Source of the DNA: Aliishimia sp963721175
GTDB taxonomy: Bacteria > Pseudomonadota > Alphaproteobacteria > Rhodobacterales > Rhodobacteraceae
Assembly (NCBI GenBank): GCA_963721175.1
Contig: CAVRIG010000014.1
Location: forward strand, 124,001-188,000
Direction: 5' to 3'
DNA length: 64,000 nt
The notes below the pieces were generated by a model. It made no database searches. It was given only the letters and a program-made list of their open reading frames with translations, and was not told the DNA's origin. The position numbers and the translations under genes were made by a program. This document shows, piece by piece, positions 18,785 to 28,391 of this stretch. The first letter of the stretch is position 1; each line of letters opens with the position of its first letter.

Positions 18785-20986
18785 CTAGGGATGTTGCGCT
18801 TCGCCGTGATCCTGGGACTTGGATTGATCGGCCGTCGTCATCAGCATCTGCCGCTTGGCGAAGGGGATGCCGTTTTCGGCGAAGGCCGCGTGAACGCGGT
18901 TGTAGATTTCCTTGCGCAGCACGAACTGGCGGCCCGGCTTGGCCATGAACTTGCCGCGCACGACCATGCCGACTTCGTCGAAGTCGGCGACGCCCTGGCT
19001 CTTGAACGGTTCCAGAAAGTCCTCGGCGTATTCGGGCACCTCCATCATCTCCTGGCCGATCCTCTTGAAGATCCTCTTGATCAGGTTCGGGTCGGTCTCG
19101 AACGGCACGGTGAAGCGCAGTTTCATGATCGCCCAGTCGCGACTGAAATTGGTCAGCGTCTGGATTTCGCCATAGGGGATCGTGTGCAAGTGACCGCGGT
19201 GGTGACGCAACTGCATCGACCGCAGGGAGATCTTCTCGACATTGCCCATGATGCTGCCGATATCCACATATTCTCCGATCCGGAACGCATCGTCGATCAG
19301 GAAGAAGATGCCGGACACGACGTCTGCGACGAGTTTCTGCGCGCCGAAACCGATCGCAAGGCCAAGAACGCCGGCGCCCGCCAGCAGGGGCGTTATGTTG
19401 ATGCCGAGATTCCCGATGGCGAGCAACCCGAAGATGACGATGATGGCGCCGCGGGCCATCATCAGCAGCAATGGCAGAACCGTCGATAGACGTGACCCGC
19501 CTGGGCCGCCCTGCTCCGCACCTTCGGCGCCGTCCTGATGAACGCCCGTCGTGTCTTCGGCGGCGATGAGCTTGTTGATCCAGAGCGAGACGCTCTCGAA
19601 GACGAAGTAACCGACGGCCAGCGTCAGGCAGAAGGCGAAGATGTTGTCGCCGATCCCGGCTTGATCCTCGACCATCGCGACCAGTTCGATGTCCCAGGCC
19701 TGCGCGATGGTGAAGAGAACCACCCCGGCGACGATGACCCTGCCGATCCGGATGTAGCTCCGCTTGGTCGCGTGGTAGGCGCTCGCCGCCGCCGCGCCCT
19801 CGCCCTTCAGCGGGGCGACGAGGCTGTCGACGATCGCACGGACGGCGACGTCCACCAGAGGTGCGGCCAGCAGCGCGAACATGGTGATGTAGTGCGCTCC
19901 GTGCAGCAGCCGTCCGATGTTGTTCAACCCGATCAGCGTGGACACCAGTATCCAGGTCGCGACGGCAACGGCGATGGCAAAAATGGGATAGTATTGGGCG
20001 ACGAGAACATCGGCCCGCGTGCGTTCGTAACGGCCGTCGAGCATCATGCCGCGCAGAGCATCCCGCGCCACCCAGATGATGTAGATCAGATATACGTACA
20101 CCAGGCTGTCCAGCCAGAAGGCAATGCCGTTCTGGCCGCCGGCCAAGCCGTTCCGCTCGTTGAAGCCGGCGATGAATATCGTCAAGCCGCCCAGCAGGAT
20201 CAGGCCGACGATGTGGCGGTGCAGGAAACGCGCCCAGCGGTCCGACAGATGAACCATCCGTAGATGCGGCCGGTCGGGCGTGATGAGAAAGCGCGACAGC
20301 GCCGCCCCGAGCCTCGGGAGCCATACGAAGCACAGGATAAACGCCTCGGCGAACGGCCTCTGATGATCGGCAAGCAGGAAGCCCTCCGTGATCCGGATCG
20401 TGACGAAGAACACGAAGAGGCCAAGAAATTCCCGGACCAGGCGCCGCCAAAGAAGCTTGAGGGTCTCGATCAGCCCGCCTTCCCCGAGCGTTGCAGGCAA
20501 TGGCCTGCGTTTCGTTCGGTTGCGTCGCACGAGCCATTCAGCAGCCAAGGCAAGCGCCAGGATGGCAGCCATCCGCAGAAAGAGCGATGCGATGCCGGCC
20601 ACACCGCCCTGTCGCTCGAAGAAGTTGGCGACGATCTGGGATTGGCTGGCTGCCAAGGTCGGAAGAGTGGTCACAGCCCGCACCGTCGGCAACTTGAAGG
20701 CATCCCAGTACAACTCGATCCTCTCGAGCAGGGTGGGCTCAACCCGCTCGTCCAGGGCGACCTCATCGACGTTCGACTTCAGATAGTCGAGCAGAAGCGC
20801 CCGGACATCGCTGTCGGAGAGTTTGGCGACGAGTGCATCGATCGTTTCGGGTGTGGCAAGGTCGCTCGAGTTCAAGACAACCGCGCCATCGGTCGTCTCC
20901 TGCGCGGATACCGTGCCCGCAACAAGAACCAAAGCAAGGATCTTGAGCCCGCGCAGCAGCCATTCCGTCAATTTCTGTTGTCTCAA
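18785..20986 (-). CDS. MscS-family mechanosensitive channel
   Basis: A 733-residue inner-membrane channel. A signal peptide (VLVAGTVSAQ) leads into a periplasmic region, then about eight to ten membrane segments. The conserved MscS pore and beta domain reads AGVLGLAIGFGAQKLVADVV, followed by YVDIGSIMGNVEKI and TIPYGEIQTLTNFSRDW. The extra N-terminal region makes it one of the larger MscS types (YbdG/MscM-like in size class). It opens under membrane tension to release solutes. The frame is intact. The 285-base gap upstream (20987-21271) shows no gene. Confidence 0.9.
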   Translation of the reverse strand: MRQQKLTEWLLRGLKILALVLVAGTVSAQETTDGAVVLNSSDLATPETIDALVAKLSDSDVRALLLDYLKSNVDEVALDERVEPTLLERIELYWDAFKLPTVRAVTTLPTLAASQSQIVANFFERQGGVAGIASLFLRMAAILALALAAEWLVRRNRTKRRPLPATLGEGGLIETLKLLWRRLVREFLGLFVFFVTIRITEGFLLADHQRPFAEAFILCFVWLPRLGAALSRFLITPDRPHLRMVHLSDRWARFLHRHIVGLILLGGLTIFIAGFNERNGLAGGQNGIAFWLDSLVYVYLIYIIWVARDALRGMMLDGRYERTRADVLVAQYYPIFAIAVAVATWILVSTLIGLNNIGRLLHGAHYITMFALLAAPLVDVAVRAIVDSLVAPLKGEGAAAASAYHATKRSYIRIGRVIVAGVVLFTIAQAWDIELVAMVEDQAGIGDNIFAFCLTLAVGYFVFESVSLWINKLIAAEDTTGVHQDGAEGAEQGGPGGSRLSTVLPLLLMMARGAIIVIFGLLAIGNLGINITPLLAGAGVLGLAIGFGAQKLVADVVSGIFFLIDDAFRIGEYVDIGSIMGNVEKISLRSMQLRHHRGHLHTIPYGEIQTLTNFSRDWAIMKLRFTVPFETDPNLIKRIFKRIGQEMMEVPEYAEDFLEPFKSQGVADFDEVGMVVRGKFMAKPGRQFVLRKEIYNRVHAAFAENGIPFAKRQMLMTTADQSKSQDHGEAQHP

Positions 20987-21271
20987 TTGGATGGTTCGGC
21001 TGCCTTTATCAAAATTTTGGTCCCGCGTAGACCCTGGAGGAGGTGTTCGTCCCTGTCATTCCCGGAAACATCCACAGCGTAGTCGACCGGGAACGCCTGT
21101 GACAATCGAAACCGCAATCCACCTCCCGCCTCAACCCTGAAGTCGTCGTCACGGACCGAGCCGAACATGTATCGGCAGATCGGAATTAAGTTTCCGGGCT
21201 TTCCAGATTGGCGCCCAGACCGGGTGTGTCGCTCGTCCTGTCGTCGCCGGCGCCCGGTTCCGGAGCGGACA

Positions 21272-22186
21272 TCACTCCTCGAGCTCCACGGGGGCCCAGC
21301 CAGCTCCCGGGTTGTATGTGTCGATGGATGCTGCCGCCTCGAGCGTGTCCTCGCCCAGATCCGCCTCGAGTATCACGCCATTTTCGGCGACCATGAAGGA
21401 CCAGACGCCGGTGTCTCCGTAGGATGCCGGGAAGGCAAGGAGCGCGTGACCCGCGACCTTGTTTCCATTGACGACGTACTCGAACGCCCCGCCGGGCGCA
21501 CGCGCCCCTTGCCGGTCGAGCATCTTGAAGTAATAGCCGTTGTACGGATCGGGCTCGCGCTCCTCCCCGTCGAAGGCATACCCTTCGGCGGTCGCCCGCG
21601 CGATCAGATCACCGATCGGGCTGTCGCCACCGGGCCAGAACAGCCCATCCCGGGTCCCTTCCCCGGAAATGATCGTCATCGCGAACTCCATGACCCCGTC
21701 GCCGTCATGGTCGACGGTCCTGTAGTCGCGCTGCACCTCACCGTATGCCGTGAGCAATTCGACCGTTTCGAGTTCGTTCTGACCGATCCGACGCGCCAGG
21801 ATCTCGTCCTCGCCTTCTTCGACATCGAAGGACCACGTGCCGTCATCGTTTTGCGAAAGCGGAATCGGGAACGGCCACAGATCCTCTCCAAGCGCCACGT
21901 AGACGAGATCCTCGGAACGTTCGAGCGCATAGGTGTCATCGTACATATCGAGGAAATGTCGCCACAGTTCGCGGTCCCGCGGCGGCTCTCCGGTCAGGAT
22001 CACCTCCCTGCCGTCTTCACCGAAGATGGCGATGATGCCCTCTTCCGATTCCGATCGAAGGTTCACAACCAGCGCATTGAGCGCATCTTCGGGTGTCGGA
22101 AAGGATTGTTGCGCCCATGCCGGGGCCGCCGCGCAAAGGAGAATTCCAAGCGCGGTCACGATTGCGGTACTCCGGATCATCCTCAC
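21272..22186 (-). CDS. DUF2950-family exported protein
   Basis: A 304-residue protein with a Sec signal peptide (LCAAAPAWAQQ). FPTPEDALNALV at the mature N-terminus and DPYNGYYFKMLDRQGARAPGG in the second half are typical of DUF2950. Function is unknown; members are usually found next to DUF3300 genes, as here. Its start overlaps the end of the DUF3300 gene by ATGA, so the two are translated together. Confidence 0.85.
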   Translation of the reverse strand: MRMIRSTAIVTALGILLCAAAPAWAQQSFPTPEDALNALVVNLRSESEEGIIAIFGEDGREVILTGEPPRDRELWRHFLDMYDDTYALERSEDLVYVALGEDLWPFPIPLSQNDDGTWSFDVEEGEDEILARRIGQNELETVELLTAYGEVQRDYRTVDHDGDGVMEFAMTIISGEGTRDGLFWPGGDSPIGDLIARATAEGYAFDGEEREPDPYNGYYFKMLDRQGARAPGGAFEYVVNGNKVAGHALLAFPASYGDTGVWSFMVAENGVILEADLGEDTLEAAASIDTYNPGAGWAPVELEE

Positions 22187-23637
22187 CTCCTATGCCTCCC
22201 GCCACCGCGGCCGGCCTTCTGCCTGCCCCGCGCCGAGGCCTTGCGGGCCTTGGTTCCGCCGGAATGCTTCTGAAACGCCTTGTGCTGCCGCGCGCCCTGT
22301 TTCATCTTCGGCGGCTTCCTGACCGAGGCCTTGCCGATATTCGGATGAGACCGGCTGGTCGACTTTTCCCTCAGGTTCGCCTTCTTGGCCTCGCGCGCCC
22401 CGCTCGGACGCGCCTGCGGCCGGTTGACCGGCGGGCGGTTGGCCTGCGGACGATTGCCGCCGGGGCGGTTCAATTCCGGCCGGTTGGCGGCTGGTAGACG
22501 CGCCGCCCCGTCGCCGCCCGGGAGCTGGAATTGCGGTCGCGCGCCGCCGCTCGGTGTCCGGGCGGCAATCTTGTCTCGAACACTGTCCGAAGCCGATGGC
22601 TTATTGATGGGAAGCCTGGTCGCGCCGTCGGGATTGCGCTTTGCCGCGATGCGCTCGCGTGCCTGATCCTGCTTGTTCCGATCCGGCGTCCAACCGGCCA
22701 GAGCGCCCGCGCCTTCATTGCGGTTTGCCGACAATCGGTCTCTGTCGATGTTGATGTTGTCCCGGTCGATATTGAGGTTGTCCCGGTCGAGATCGAGGCG
22801 ATTGCCGATGTTCACGTTGCCATCGACATCGATGTCGATATCGGGATCCCGGATGATCGGGCGTCCACCCCAGCCGCCACAATTCCGGCACCCCCAGTAG
22901 CCGTGCCAGTGGTCGTTGTCGTCGAAGATCTCGTTGATGATCGCCACGGTCGAGAAGGCGATCAGGCCGCCCACTACGGCGTCATTTACCGAGCTGTCGA
23001 AAACCTGCGCCGGCTGATAGCTGGGGATATAGACGACCTGGGGGTCCGCGGGCCGAATGACGACTTCCTGGGTCTGGTTGACATCGCCCTGAACGATTTC
23101 GACCGTCTGTTGCTCGGTATCCGCAAGCGCCCCGTTGGCGACCGCAATGTCGCGCAGGGTCTGGATCGCGTCGAGCACGTCCTCGGTCTGGGCGAGCATC
23201 GCGACACCCAGGGAGTCGGTCCACTCGATATGCTCCGCCATGTCCTTCAGAACGTCGGGGAAGGCCGTTGCCAGAACGGCGACACTCTCGTCCCAGTCCT
23301 CGGCTTCGATACCGGTCTTGAGAACTTGCGCGTCCGCGTCGGCATTGTCGGCGAGAAACCGGTCCGCCATGACGATGTCGAGCGGGACGGTCGCGGCAAT
23401 GAGAACCTGGTTGAGGACGGTATCCGGATAAAGTGCGACAGGACCCACCAGTGTCTCCAGCGCCTTCTCGTCCAGGAGGTCGCCCGTGCCACCTCCGTCG
23501 GCACCCTGCTCCGCCACTGCCTGTGCGTCTGCCGGAGCATCTTCGGGGCTTGCATCTGTACCCGCCGTCTCTTGCGCTTCGACGCAAACCGCCACGAGCA
23601 TCAGCGCGGCAACCATCCACAGTGCAGAATGTCTCAC
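22183..23637 (-). CDS. DUF3300-family exported protein with charged repeats
   Basis: A 484-residue exported protein. A signal peptide (ALMLVAVCVEAQ) is followed by the DUF3300 core (LVGPVALYPDTVLNQVLIA, QVVYIPSYQPAQVF). Then come a Trp/Cys patch (HWHGYWGCRNCGGWGG), short Asn/Ile/Asp/Arg repeats (NIDRDN units) and a Pro/Arg/Lys-rich basic tail (repeated RPxxNRP). It starts at a GTG with GGGAGGAGA seven bases upstream. The basic tail suggests binding to a polyanion such as envelope or nucleic acid polymer, which is inference. It is paired with DUF2950. Confidence 0.87.
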   Translation of the reverse strand: MRHSALWMVAALMLVAVCVEAQETAGTDASPEDAPADAQAVAEQGADGGGTGDLLDEKALETLVGPVALYPDTVLNQVLIAATVPLDIVMADRFLADNADADAQVLKTGIEAEDWDESVAVLATAFPDVLKDMAEHIEWTDSLGVAMLAQTEDVLDAIQTLRDIAVANGALADTEQQTVEIVQGDVNQTQEVVIRPADPQVVYIPSYQPAQVFDSSVNDAVVGGLIAFSTVAIINEIFDDNDHWHGYWGCRNCGGWGGRPIIRDPDIDIDVDGNVNIGNRLDLDRDNLNIDRDNINIDRDRLSANRNEGAGALAGWTPDRNKQDQARERIAAKRNPDGATRLPINKPSASDSVRDKIAARTPSGGARPQFQLPGGDGAARLPAANRPELNRPGGNRPQANRPPVNRPQARPSGAREAKKANLREKSTSRSHPNIGKASVRKPPKMKQGARQHKAFQKHSGGTKARKASARGRQKAGRGGGRHRR

Positions 23638-24023
23638 TGCTCTCCTCCCAATCTTCGCAGAAGCGCCGTTTCCATCTGCGTCAGTTTCGCAACAGCGGTT
23701 GTTGTTCCATGTCCGGCGTCTTCGGCTCCGGGGCGAAGCCGCCCTTGTCTTTGCGTGCCGAAATCCGCGAGCCCGGCGTTCTGCGCGGCATTCCTGCCCA
23801 TCCAGTTCTCGCAGGCCTGCGGAGCCCTGTGAAGCCTGGAATTGACAAAATCATTCTGTTTCATGCCCCAGACATTCCAAAGCAGCGTCGGATTTCTGTC
23901 CGCGATGGCAAGCGCGAGCGGAGGGTTTTTTGATTGGTCGCCGATTGCGAGTGCCCGGACGGTTGTCGCGAAGCTCGGGCGGAGGCCTTTTCGACGCATG
24001 CCAATGGTTCCTCTGTCGGACAA
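23634..24023 (-). CDS. Hypothetical ORF overlapping the DUF3300 start
   Basis: A 129-codon ORF whose TGA overlaps the GTG start of the DUF3300 gene. The protein is basic and polar with no membrane segment; LALAIADRNPTLLWNVWGMKQND is the only stretch with a protein-like look (shown here as visible, not as a known motif). It lies between the IS1111 remnant and DUF3300 and may equally be non-coding leader sequence. Confidence 0.25.
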   Translation of the reverse strand: MSDRGTIGMRRKGLRPSFATTVRALAIGDQSKNPPLALAIADRNPTLLWNVWGMKQNDFVNSRLHRAPQACENWMGRNAAQNAGLADFGTQRQGRLRPGAEDAGHGTTTAVAKLTQMETALLRRLGGEQ

Positions 24024-24047
24024 GAAAAAACGACTTGCGCCGCAGAG

Positions 24048-25205
24048 TAGCCGACTCCCCTAGCCGACCACTGTCGTGAGCGGATGAGGTGGATGTATAT
24101 GGACCCCGCCTGATTGCAACGGTCTGGCTGGTTCTGGTTCGGTGGCCACGATTGCTGATGTATATCCGGCTTCTTTGAGCGGCCCGATTCATCGTCGCCG
24201 CGAGCCCCGATGGATTTCCGCGTCGCTTCTTCCTCAATGGCTCCCAGGCACAGGCTTTTGCCTTGCCGGTCCACAGACCAGGTTCAAGAAGCGACGGGCC
24301 GTGCCCATTCACCATCTCCTGCCAGTTTGCTGCAATGTTCCGAGGCGTGTCTCCTTCTCTTCAGTGTTGCGGCGCCGTCTTCAGGCGAGCGGCACAGTGT
24401 GATCCGGCCGGTAGTCCTGTTCCCGTGACAGGAGCGCCCAGACGATCCTTGCGTTCTTGTTGGCGAGCGCGACAGCAACGACGTTTGGGTGCCGACGTTC
24501 CCGCATGCGGCCGATCCATTGGCTTCTCGGGTCTTCCTTGCCGCCGGCCTTGCCAAGGACGGCCCGGGCGCCATGGATCAGCAATGTCCGCAGATATCGA
24601 TCGCCGCGTTTGCTGATCCCGAGGAGCCGAGCCTTGCCGCCGCTCGATTTTTGCCTGGGAACCAGCCCCAGCCAGGCCGCGAACTGCCGGCCATTCCTGA
24701 AGCAGGACGGGTCGCCGACAGCCGCGACCAGAGCCGTCGCCGTGACCGGCCCTATTCCTTCGACCTTGCCGATGCGCCGGCACATCTCGTTTGAGCGGAA
24801 GAGGTTTCGGATCCGCCGGTCGTAACCTGCGATGCGGCTGTCCAACTCAGCCAGTTCCTCGGACGTGTCGCGCAGAATGTCCCGGAACATCCGGCTCAGA
24901 CCGCCATCCTCGCCATCCACAATCCGTCCCAAGGCGCGCCGCAACCGGGTGATGTCACGTGCAACGACCACGCCGTGCTCGGCCAGCAGACCGCGGACCT
25001 GGTTCACCAGCCGGGTCCGGTTCGCCACCAGACGCTGACGGATGCGGTGGAGTGCCTGGATCTCCAGCTGTTCGGTCGATTTCGGCGGCACGAAGCGCAT
25101 CGATGGCCTGCCGGCGGCTTCACAGATCGCTTCCGCGTCACTGCGGTCGTTCTTGTTGGATGTCACATGTGGACTGGCAAGGCAGCGGCGCCTCTCAACC
25201 CACAT
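24048..25205 (-). mobile_element. IS110-family (IS1111-group) element, 5'-truncated
   Basis: Contains the C-terminal part of an IS110-type transposase and about 330 bases of downstream non-coding DNA ending near 24048. The left part of the element, including the first catalytic residues, is missing; the break lies beside the end of the HupE-like gene. A terminal block (TAGCCGACTCCCCT, then CACTGTCGTGAGCGGA) recurs at 30630-30666. In IS1111-group elements the guide (seek) RNA is encoded in the region after the transposase gene, which is retained here. Confidence 0.7.
24381..25205 (-). pseudogene. IS110/IS1111-group transposase, N-terminally truncated
   Basis: An open frame of 274 codons. SNKNDRSDAEAIC holds the last Asp residues of the DEDD catalytic set, and VEGIGPVTATALVAAVGD with FAAWLGLVPRQKSSGGK is the C-terminal Tnp_20 domain. 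The N-terminal RuvC-like part with the first Asp and Glu is absent, so no activity is expected. The apparent start (MWVERRR) is a by-product of the truncation. Confidence 0.85.
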
Positions 25206-25263
25206 GCAAGTTTTCGGTCGACCAAGCCCGCCTCACCGGCCACTCCAATCACATCCGCTGCCG

Positions 25264-25294
25264 CCCGAGCAGGAGCCCGCGTACAGCGCTCGGG
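25264..25294 (-). terminator. Hairpin after the DUF3604-HupE operon
   Basis: Inverted repeat CCCGAGC / GCTCGGG with a 17-base loop, 9 bases past the stop codon of the last operon gene (25303) on the minus strand. It probably ends the operon; no T-run is present. Confidence 0.45.
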
Positions 25295-25302
25295 AAGCAA
25301 CC

Positions 25303-26302
25303 TCAAAAACCGGCGATGCGCTCGATGACCCAGAAGGCGGCGAGGCTGCCGATGCCGTAGCTCGCGGCGCGGGTCAGCTGGCGGGCATGGCGGAGCAGCT
25401 CCGGATAGAGGTATCTGGCGACGGCTCCGACACCGATCACGAGCAGGATGAACAGGATCTGGCCAATCTCGACGCCGATATTGAAAGACAGCAACGCCAG
25501 GGGAATGTCGCCCTCGGGCAGGCCGATCTCGCGCAGCGCCCCGGCGAACCCCAGATCCGTGGATCAGGCCGAAGGCAAAGGAGACGACCCAGGGAAAGCG
25601 GTCCGCCACCGGATCGCGCGCTTCGGGCGGCAGCGAGAGCTCGTAGGCGAGGAACACGATCGAGAGCGCGATCACCGCTTCGACCGGGGGCGGCGGAATG
25701 TTCAGCCATCCGAAGGACGCCGCGGCCAGCGTGATGCTGTGCGCGACGGTGAAGGCGGTGATCGCCCACAGAAGCCTGCCGCGGTCGCGGATCAGCAGCA
25801 GGAGCGCAAAGACGAACAGCAGGTGATCCACGCCTTCGAGGATATGGGTGACGCCGAGCGCGACATAGCTCGACAGGATGTCGAGAGCACCGGGATCTTC
25901 GGGCACCGTGAAGCCGGTCTCGGCCGATGTCAGGCGCTGGACCTGCGTCTCGCCCGGCTGCAGCTCGTAGCGCACGAGCGTATCGGTGCTGGTGTTCTCG
26001 AGCCCTGCGATCTCGATCCGGCCACCCTCGAGCCCGCCGGGGCAGATGGCGACCCAGCCGGTCGTCCAGGCACGACCGTCGAAGACCGGGGGCGGTGGCG
26101 TATCGAAACTGCACGCCTCCGGCAGGCGCGCCTCGATCGGCATCGGGCGGCCGCCCACGTTCGGCGCGCGCCAGGTCACGCGCCAGCGGTCCTCACCCAT
26201 CGCCACCAGGTCGAGATAGCCCGGATCGAGGGCATGCGCCGAGAGGCTCGCCGGAAGCCAGCCGGCAAGCACCACAAGCACGAATCCGAGCCACCGGATC
26301 AT
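25303..26302 (-). CDS. HupE/UreJ_2-type membrane protein (one frame break)
   Basis: About 333 residues. A signal peptide (LASLSAHAL region) and a ~140-residue extracytoplasmic beta-rich domain precede six or so membrane helices with HILEGVDHLLFVFALLLL and AFTVAHSITLAAA, the His/Asp motifs of the HupE/UreJ_2 group, and FGLIHGSGFAGAL near the break. The frame changes near 25550; one extra G in TCTGGGGTTC explains it. It overlaps the preceding PpiC-like gene by ATGA and is the last gene of the operon. Related proteins are thought to move nickel or cobalt; a role in metal supply to DUF3604 is inference. Confidence 0.82.
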
Positions 26303-27131
26303 TGGCTCAGAACCTCCTCGGCGTCAGGCAACGTGACCGCGTAGCGCGCCAGCAGTGCCTCGTTGAACCTCTCGCGCATGTCCCGCGTGCCGTTCCCCGC
26401 GCCATTCGGCCTCCACCTGGTCGCGGATCTCGGAAAGAGGCGGGAGAACGGGCTTCGTCCGCCCGGTGATCCGCACGAGATGTTGGCCATAGGCGCTCGT
26501 GACGGGGCCGTGCCAGCCGCCCTCGGGCAGTTCGGCCAATGCGTCTTGAAAGTCTTCTCCGAAGGTGCGGCCGATCACCGGCACGGGCGTCATCTGCAAG
26601 ACGGGCGGCAGCAGGCTCGCGGTTCCGAGGGTCGACGGATCGGCCCCGCCTTCAAGGGCGGCAAGGATCTCCGACGCACTCCCCTCCTCGGGCAGGATGA
26701 CCTGCTCGAAGGCAATCCGGGCGGGCCGGGTGAACCGATCCGGGTTCGCGTCGAGGAAGTCCTGAAGCACGTCGTCATCCGGCGTCCAGCGCCGCCGCCC
26801 CCGATTCCGCAAGGAACTGCATCTTGAGGTTGAGACGCTGGCGGATCACGGAATCCCCGCGGTCGAGACCGAGGGTGAGGGCTTCGCGGACATTGGCCTC
26901 TTCCAAGGCCCAGGTCCGCATGAGCCCCTCGAGTTCGCGCTCCGTCGGCGGGCGGTTCCAGGTCGCGGTGAACTGCTGCATGAGGCGCGAAGCTTCGGCC
27001 GGGCTCAGCGTGATCTCACCCGGCCGCGGTGCGGTGGGCTGATCGTTGAGCGCCCAGTAGCCGGCGAAGATCAGCGCGCCGAGCGCAAAGAAGTGGAGGA
27101 GCGGAGACAGGACAATCTTGCGCAAGGTCAT
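26299..27131 (-). CDS. PpiC-type peptidyl-prolyl isomerase (frame-broken)
   Basis: About 277 residues: one N-terminal membrane anchor (HFFALGALIFAGYWAL), a SurA-like helical region, then a parvulin domain (RPARIAFEQVILPEEG, GEDFQDALAELPEGGW, SAYGQHLVRIT). Starts MTLRKIVLSP at 27131. Frame changes near 26790 and 26395; the second is repaired by dropping one G from CGCGGGGAAC. As a periplasm-facing foldase in this operon it may help fold the exported DUF3604 protein or the large loops of the HupE-like proteins (inference). Confidence 0.82.
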
Positions 27132-27197
27132 CGGGCTTTCGAGGTTCGGGCAGCTGCGGTCCAAGCGCCGCGGCAAGGTTGCATTCTCGGGACCGTC

Positions 27198-27788
27198 TCA
27201 CGAGGTGACGGCGGGCAAGGCGGCGGCCATGACGCCGATCGCGGCGACCCAGGATCCGGCGACCGCGCCGGCGACGCGGCCAAGGCGGGATTGTAGCAGG
27301 TCGAGGCCCCCCCAGGCCAGCAGGACGAGCAGGGCAATTCCCAGAATGGAGCCACCAGCCGACAGCATCACCGCGCGCACGCCATCCGGCGTATCGCCCG
27401 CAATGCCGGCGAAAGCGGCAAGCGCTCCGGCCAGAAGAACCAGCGCAGCGACCGGTATCCTCGGTCCGAGCAGGGACAGCAGCCCGACCCCGGCCACGAC
27501 GAGACCGACAAGCGGAACCCCAGGCGGCGGCACGGGCCTAGCTGCGTGGACGAGGATGGCGAGCGCCCCGGCGACAACTGCAGCAGCATAGGCGACACGG
27601 ACACTCGAGCGTGGCTGGCTCGCCAACAGAACGGCCAGCGCCACGAGGATCAGCCCCTGCACGGGATCGACGAGCGGGTGAAGCAGCCCGCCATAGAACG
27701 GGCCGAGGTCTCCGAACGCCTCGTGCGCATGTGCCCCGGCGGGAAAGAGCGAAGCCGAGACAGCGGCTCCGTTCCGTTTGTGGTTCAT
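27198..27788 (-). CDS. Integral membrane protein, HupE-like
   Basis: 196 residues with about six hydrophobic segments (VQGLILVALAVLLASQ, VPLVGLVVAGVGLLSLLG, AAGSWVAAIGVMAA type) and an N-terminal HAHEAFGDLGPFYGGLLHPLVDP, where the His residues resemble the metal-contact region of HupE/UreJ proteins. The ATG at 27788 overlaps the HupE stop by ATGA. It is probably a partner or paralogue of the upstream HupE. Confidence 0.75.
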   Translation of the reverse strand: MNHKRNGAAVSASLFPAGAHAHEAFGDLGPFYGGLLHPLVDPVQGLILVALAVLLASQPRSSVRVAYAAAVVAGALAILVHAARPVPPPGVPLVGLVVAGVGLLSLLGPRIPVAALVLLAGALAAFAGIAGDTPDGVRAVMLSAGGSILGIALLVLLAWGGLDLLQSRLGRVAGAVAGSWVAAIGVMAAALPAVTS

Positions 27789-28378
27789 AGCGCCCCGGTC
27801 AGAAATCCGACGCCAGCCGCGGCAATCACGCCACCTGCCGCACGCACCGCAATGGTGCCCGCGGCCGACCGGGTGAGCAGTCCGAAGGCGATCCCGCAGA
27901 GATGCAGGAGCCCCGTCCCGATCACGAAGCCGGCGGCATAGGCCAGCGGGCTGATCGCGCCCGGCATTTCGGTGCCATGGGCATGGCCGTGGAAGACCGC
28001 AAAAAAGGCCACCACTATGGCGGCGACGGTCAGCGGCGGGCGGGCGGCAAACGCCACCGCGAGGCCGATGACGAGCGCCGAGGCGGCGATCCCCGTCTCG
28101 ATCCCGGGCAGCGGCACGCCGGCGGCGCCCAAAGCCCCGCCCAGCGCCATGACCAGGGGAAACGTCACCGGGAGCAGCCACACCGCCGGCTTGCCGAGGA
28201 AGGCGCCCCAGAGGCCGACCGCGATCATGGCCGCCACGTGGTCCCAGCCGAGGATCGGGTGCAGGAACCCGGTGACAAAGCCCCCACCGGCGGCATCGCC
28301 GGTGTGGGCAAGCGCAGGTGACGCAGACATCGCAACAAGGGTCGCGATGGCAGCCAGCAATCCGTCGGAAGTCTTCAT
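27785..28378 (-). CDS. HupE/UreJ-family metal transporter
   Basis: 197 residues with a cleavable N-terminus (AMSASPALAHTGDA) and six membrane helices. The group signature GFLHPILGWDHVAAMIAVG and the His-rich FHGHAHGTEMPG are both present; in HupE and UreJ these belong to nickel (or cobalt) uptake. Starts MKTSDG at 28378, 14 bases after the DUF3604 stop. No urease or hydrogenase gene is in the window, so the metal probably serves another enzyme, possibly DUF3604. Confidence 0.88.
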   Translation of the reverse strand: MKTSDGLLAAIATLVAMSASPALAHTGDAAGGGFVTGFLHPILGWDHVAAMIAVGLWGAFLGKPAVWLLPVTFPLVMALGGALGAAGVPLPGIETGIAASALVIGLAVAFAARPPLTVAAIVVAFFAVFHGHAHGTEMPGAISPLAYAAGFVIGTGLLHLCGIAFGLLTRSAAGTIAVRAAGGVIAAAGVGFLTGAL

Positions 28379-28391
28379 GAATGATCTCTCT

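Noticed and set aside
22700..22830. Short tandem repeats that could suggest a CRISPR-like or satellite array
   Set aside because: They lie in frame inside the DUF3300 gene and encode NIDRDN-type repeats; no spacers.
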